NCBI GenBank assembly: GCA_946405145.1
Contig: CAMJGE010000013.1
Coordinates: 1 to 55,278, forward strand
DNA: 55,278 nucleotides
Direction: 5' to 3'
From: an uncultured Prevotella sp.
GTDB lineage: Bacteria > Bacteroidota > Bacteroidia > Bacteroidales > Bacteroidaceae
Position 1 is the first letter of the stretch; each line of letters opens with the position of its first letter. Shown here piece by piece: positions 53,850 through 55,278 of this stretch. Both the position numbers and the translations under genes were made by a program. Under the pieces are notes generated by a model. The model made no database searches, had not been told where the DNA came from, and saw nothing but the letters and a program-made list of their open reading frames with translations.

Positions 53850-54337
53850 GCTTCTCTGTTTTTAAAAGTTGAACGTAGTTTCCTCAAACCCTGCACGATG
53901 TGCTTGTTGACTGCCGACAGGCTGATACCCAGCGAACTGGAGATGTCCTTGTACGACTGATCCTCGTCGAAGTGCATCTTGATGATGCGACTGGTCTGAG
54001 GCGAGAGTTTCTCATCAACGTAGCGATTCACCATTTCGATGATTTCATCGTCGTACTTTTCAGTGGTGATTGCCTCTGGCGTCAGGAGTCTGATGGTTTC
54101 CTGCTGTGTCTGGCGGTGTGCAATGATGTTGAGGCAGCGATTTCGGACGCAGGTCAGCAAGAATGTTCTCTGCGACTCCTCTTTCAGTGGGAAGGTACCA
54201 GCCCACAGCTTGGCGAAGACATCCTGTACTGCGTCTTTCGCCTCGTCTTCGTCGCCCAGCAGAATGTAGGCTGCCTTGTACATCCTGCCATACTCCGAAA
54301 GGAAGAGTTCCTTGAATTGTTGTTCTTTGATCTGCAT
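53846..54337 (-). CDS. ECF-family RNA polymerase sigma factor
   Basis: A 163-aa sigma-70 family ECF factor with region 2 (YGRMYKAAYILLGDEDEAKDAVQDVFAKLW) and region 4 (FDEDQSYKDISSSLGISLSAVNKHIVQGLRKL). It heads the operon with the anti-sigma and TonB receptor genes, the common layout of cell-surface signalling systems in Bacteroidetes. The start is ATG at 54337. Confidence 0.93.
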   Translation of the reverse strand: MQIKEQQFKELFLSEYGRMYKAAYILLGDEDEAKDAVQDVFAKLWAGTFPLKEESQRTFLLTCVRNRCLNIIAHRQTQQETIRLLTPEAITTEKYDDEIIEMVNRYVDEKLSPQTSRIIKMHFDEDQSYKDISSSLGISLSAVNKHIVQGLRKLRSTFKNREA

Positions 54338-54410
54338 CTTTGTCGCTGTTTCTACTTATATATACAGATGAGCTACAGAAATCATCACTATGCCTTGCTA
54401 TATTTTTCTG

Positions 54411-54418
54411 CAAAGTTA
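54411..54418 (-). promoter_or_regulatory. -7 box of the ECF sigma operon
   Basis: Minus-strand TAACTTTG lies 73 bases before the sigma gene ATG, leaving an unusually long leader for this window. It is a primary-sigma type box; I see no separate ECF-type autoregulatory motif. Confidence 0.6.
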
Positions 54419-54502
54419 CAAAAAAGTGGGTGAAAATTTCAATTTTATTGGAATTAACCTAAAGATAACATTCGGATAACCTAATGTTAGTGCAACTTAT
54501 CG

Positions 54503-54510
54503 TATCTTTG
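54503..54510 (+). promoter_or_regulatory. -7 box of the DUF3836 gene
   Basis: TATCTTTG lies 43 bases before the ATG at 54554, in A/T-rich sequence. Confidence 0.7.
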
Positions 54511-54553
54511 CAGCGTCAAACCAAAGAAGTTAAACAATTAAATACAATAAAAT

Positions 54554-55042
54554 ATGGAGTCAATCATCACTATCGCAACTGTTCTGACTATGTATTTCAA
54601 CGCTGCCAACGACGTGAACGCCCCCTATCTGTACAATTCAGATTTCGAGGATGGTGTGATACACAAGATTGAAGTCTATGAGCAGAAGGCCGACAACCAG
54701 ATGTGTGCCAAGATGGAGTATCGCTACAGCTACGATGAACAGGGACGACTGACTACTCGCGAGGTGGTACGTTGGGATGCCAACAAGCAGGAATGGGTCA
54801 ACGACTTCCGTCATACCTATAAATATTATAAGAATGGCTACAATATGGAAACCAGCAAGTGGGATGCTGCCAAACAGGCTTATGACCTGCCTTCAGAGGT
54901 TACCCTTTGTCGTGAGATCGCTCCCAGCATGACTTCTATCAAGACCTTTAAGATGAATGCTGAAAAGAATGATATGTATCTGATTAACAGTCTGCTCTGC
55001 ATGGAGTCTCTGGATGCTGTCAGCGACCGTCTTTTCGCCTGA
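54554..55042 (+). CDS. DUF3836 family protein
   Basis: A 162-aa protein with a hydrophobic N-terminus (about residues 3-19, IITIATVLTMYFNAAN) that may be a signal peptide, and a DUF3836-like body with tandem YxYDEQGRLT and WDANKQEWVNDFRHTYKYYKNG motifs. Such proteins are frequent in Prevotella and Bacteroides and have no known function. The last 40 residues (from SLLCMESL) have no feature I recognise. It is monocistronic, with its own promoter and terminator. Confidence 0.75.
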   Translation: MESIITIATVLTMYFNAANDVNAPYLYNSDFEDGVIHKIEVYEQKADNQMCAKMEYRYSYDEQGRLTTREVVRWDANKQEWVNDFRHTYKYYKNGYNMETSKWDAAKQAYDLPSEVTLCREIAPSMTSIKTFKMNAEKNDMYLINSLLCMESLDAVSDRLFA

Positions 55043-55072
55043 TCTCCTAAAAACACTTAAATTGGTAATACA

Positions 55073-55106
55073 ATCCGTAATTTGGGTAACCTGATTACGG
55101 ATTTTT
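55073..55106 (+). terminator. Terminator after the DUF3836 gene
   Basis: ATCCGTAAT (55073-55081) pairs perfectly with ATTACGGAT (55094-55102) around a 12-base loop and is followed by a T-run. It ends only a few bases before the next promoter's -7 box. Confidence 0.85.
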
Positions 55107-55111
55107 CTTTG

Positions 55112-55119
55112 TACCTTTG
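55112..55119 (+). promoter_or_regulatory. -7 box of the DUF3737 gene
   Basis: TACCTTTG lies 23 bases before the ATG at 55143. Its -33 region falls in the loop and right arm of the preceding terminator. Confidence 0.7.
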
Positions 55120-55142
55120 CAGCCGAATAATATAACAAGACA

Positions 55143-55278
55143 ATGGAACTAGTAAAAGACAAGAAATTCGGAGGCGAGCGACCTCTGTTTGCCCAACACG
55201 ATTTAAGACTTGAGAATGTAACAATCACTGACGGTGAGTCTGGTATCAAGCAGTGCCAGAATATGGAAGCATACGATT
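55143..55278 (+). CDS. DUF3737 family protein (5' part)
   Basis: The first 45 codons of a gene cut by the window edge. MELVKDKKFGGERPLFAQHD followed by LENVTITDGESGIKQCQN is the typical opening of DUF3737 proteins, which are predicted right-handed parallel beta-helices of unknown function. The frame is open to the last base. Confidence 0.8.
   Translation, partial: MELVKDKKFGGERPLFAQHDLRLENVTITDGESGIKQCQNMEAYD

Overview
The window is chromosomal DNA from a member of the Bacteroidales, most likely Prevotella or a close relative (Segatella, Hallella, Xylanibacter). Three things point there. Almost every operon start has the Bacteroidetes -7 promoter box TAnnTTTG. Starts lack Shine-Dalgarno sequences and are preceded by A-rich stretches. 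The gene content is typical of the group: glycine-lipid acyltransferases, a GH95 fucosidase, DUF3836 and DUF3737 proteins, and an ECF sigma / DUF4974 anti-sigma / TonB-receptor set. The genus is inferred from general character, not from a search. Coding density is high, no gap exceeds about 220 bases, and I see no rRNA, insertion sequence, prophage or CRISPR array.

Layout. 1-10014 (+): the 3' end of rimP, then nusA, infB, sufB, sufC, sufD, sufS and rnhB as one tightly spaced run joining translation/transcription factors to Fe-S cluster assembly. 10180-11700 (+): gpmI. 11759-13717 (-): a membrane-anchored SpoIIE-type phosphatase, divergent from ung (13790-14455, +), followed by a DUF3109 Cys-cluster protein. 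15099-18325 (-): a secreted GH95 alpha-L-fucosidase with an overlapping AraC-type regulator. 18410-20313 (+): ptb-buk for acyl-CoA to acyl-phosphate to acid plus ATP. 20317-21698 (-): a histidine kinase and a receiver-Fis regulator, divergent from a four-gene TolC/HlyD/FtsX-permease/ATPase export operon (21839-27591, +). Then recO (-), tRNA-Glu, a probable structured leader, rpsT and gyrB.

31112-46604 (-) is a complete division and cell wall (dcw) cluster: mraZ, rsmH, ftsL-like, ftsI, murE, mraY, murD, ftsW, murG, murC, ftsQ, ftsA, ftsZ. Upstream of mraZ lie three exact 10-bp repeats that fit a MraZ operator. Divergent from mraZ are the two glycine-lipid acyltransferase genes (glsA-like and glsB-like). 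48706-50696 (-): an OmpR-type two-component system. 50757-54337 (-): the ECF sigma factor, a short DUF4974 anti-sigma and a TonB-dependent receptor. The right edge carries a DUF3836 protein and the start of a DUF3737 protein.

The genes themselves are mostly conventional; the less explained signal lies in small DNA architecture. This includes a 9-bp CTAG-N5 array inside the GH95 coding sequence that recurs between murD and ftsW, a 21-bp dyad array inside the export operon, and a 22-bp array before gpmI. A heptamer repeat supplies the sufB start codon at one site and, in inverted orientation, encodes a signal-peptide core at another. Two divergent promoter pairs have the same interlocked geometry. 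A response regulator appears to have lost its AAA+ domain, and a GC-rich structured segment lies between tRNA-Glu and rpsT.
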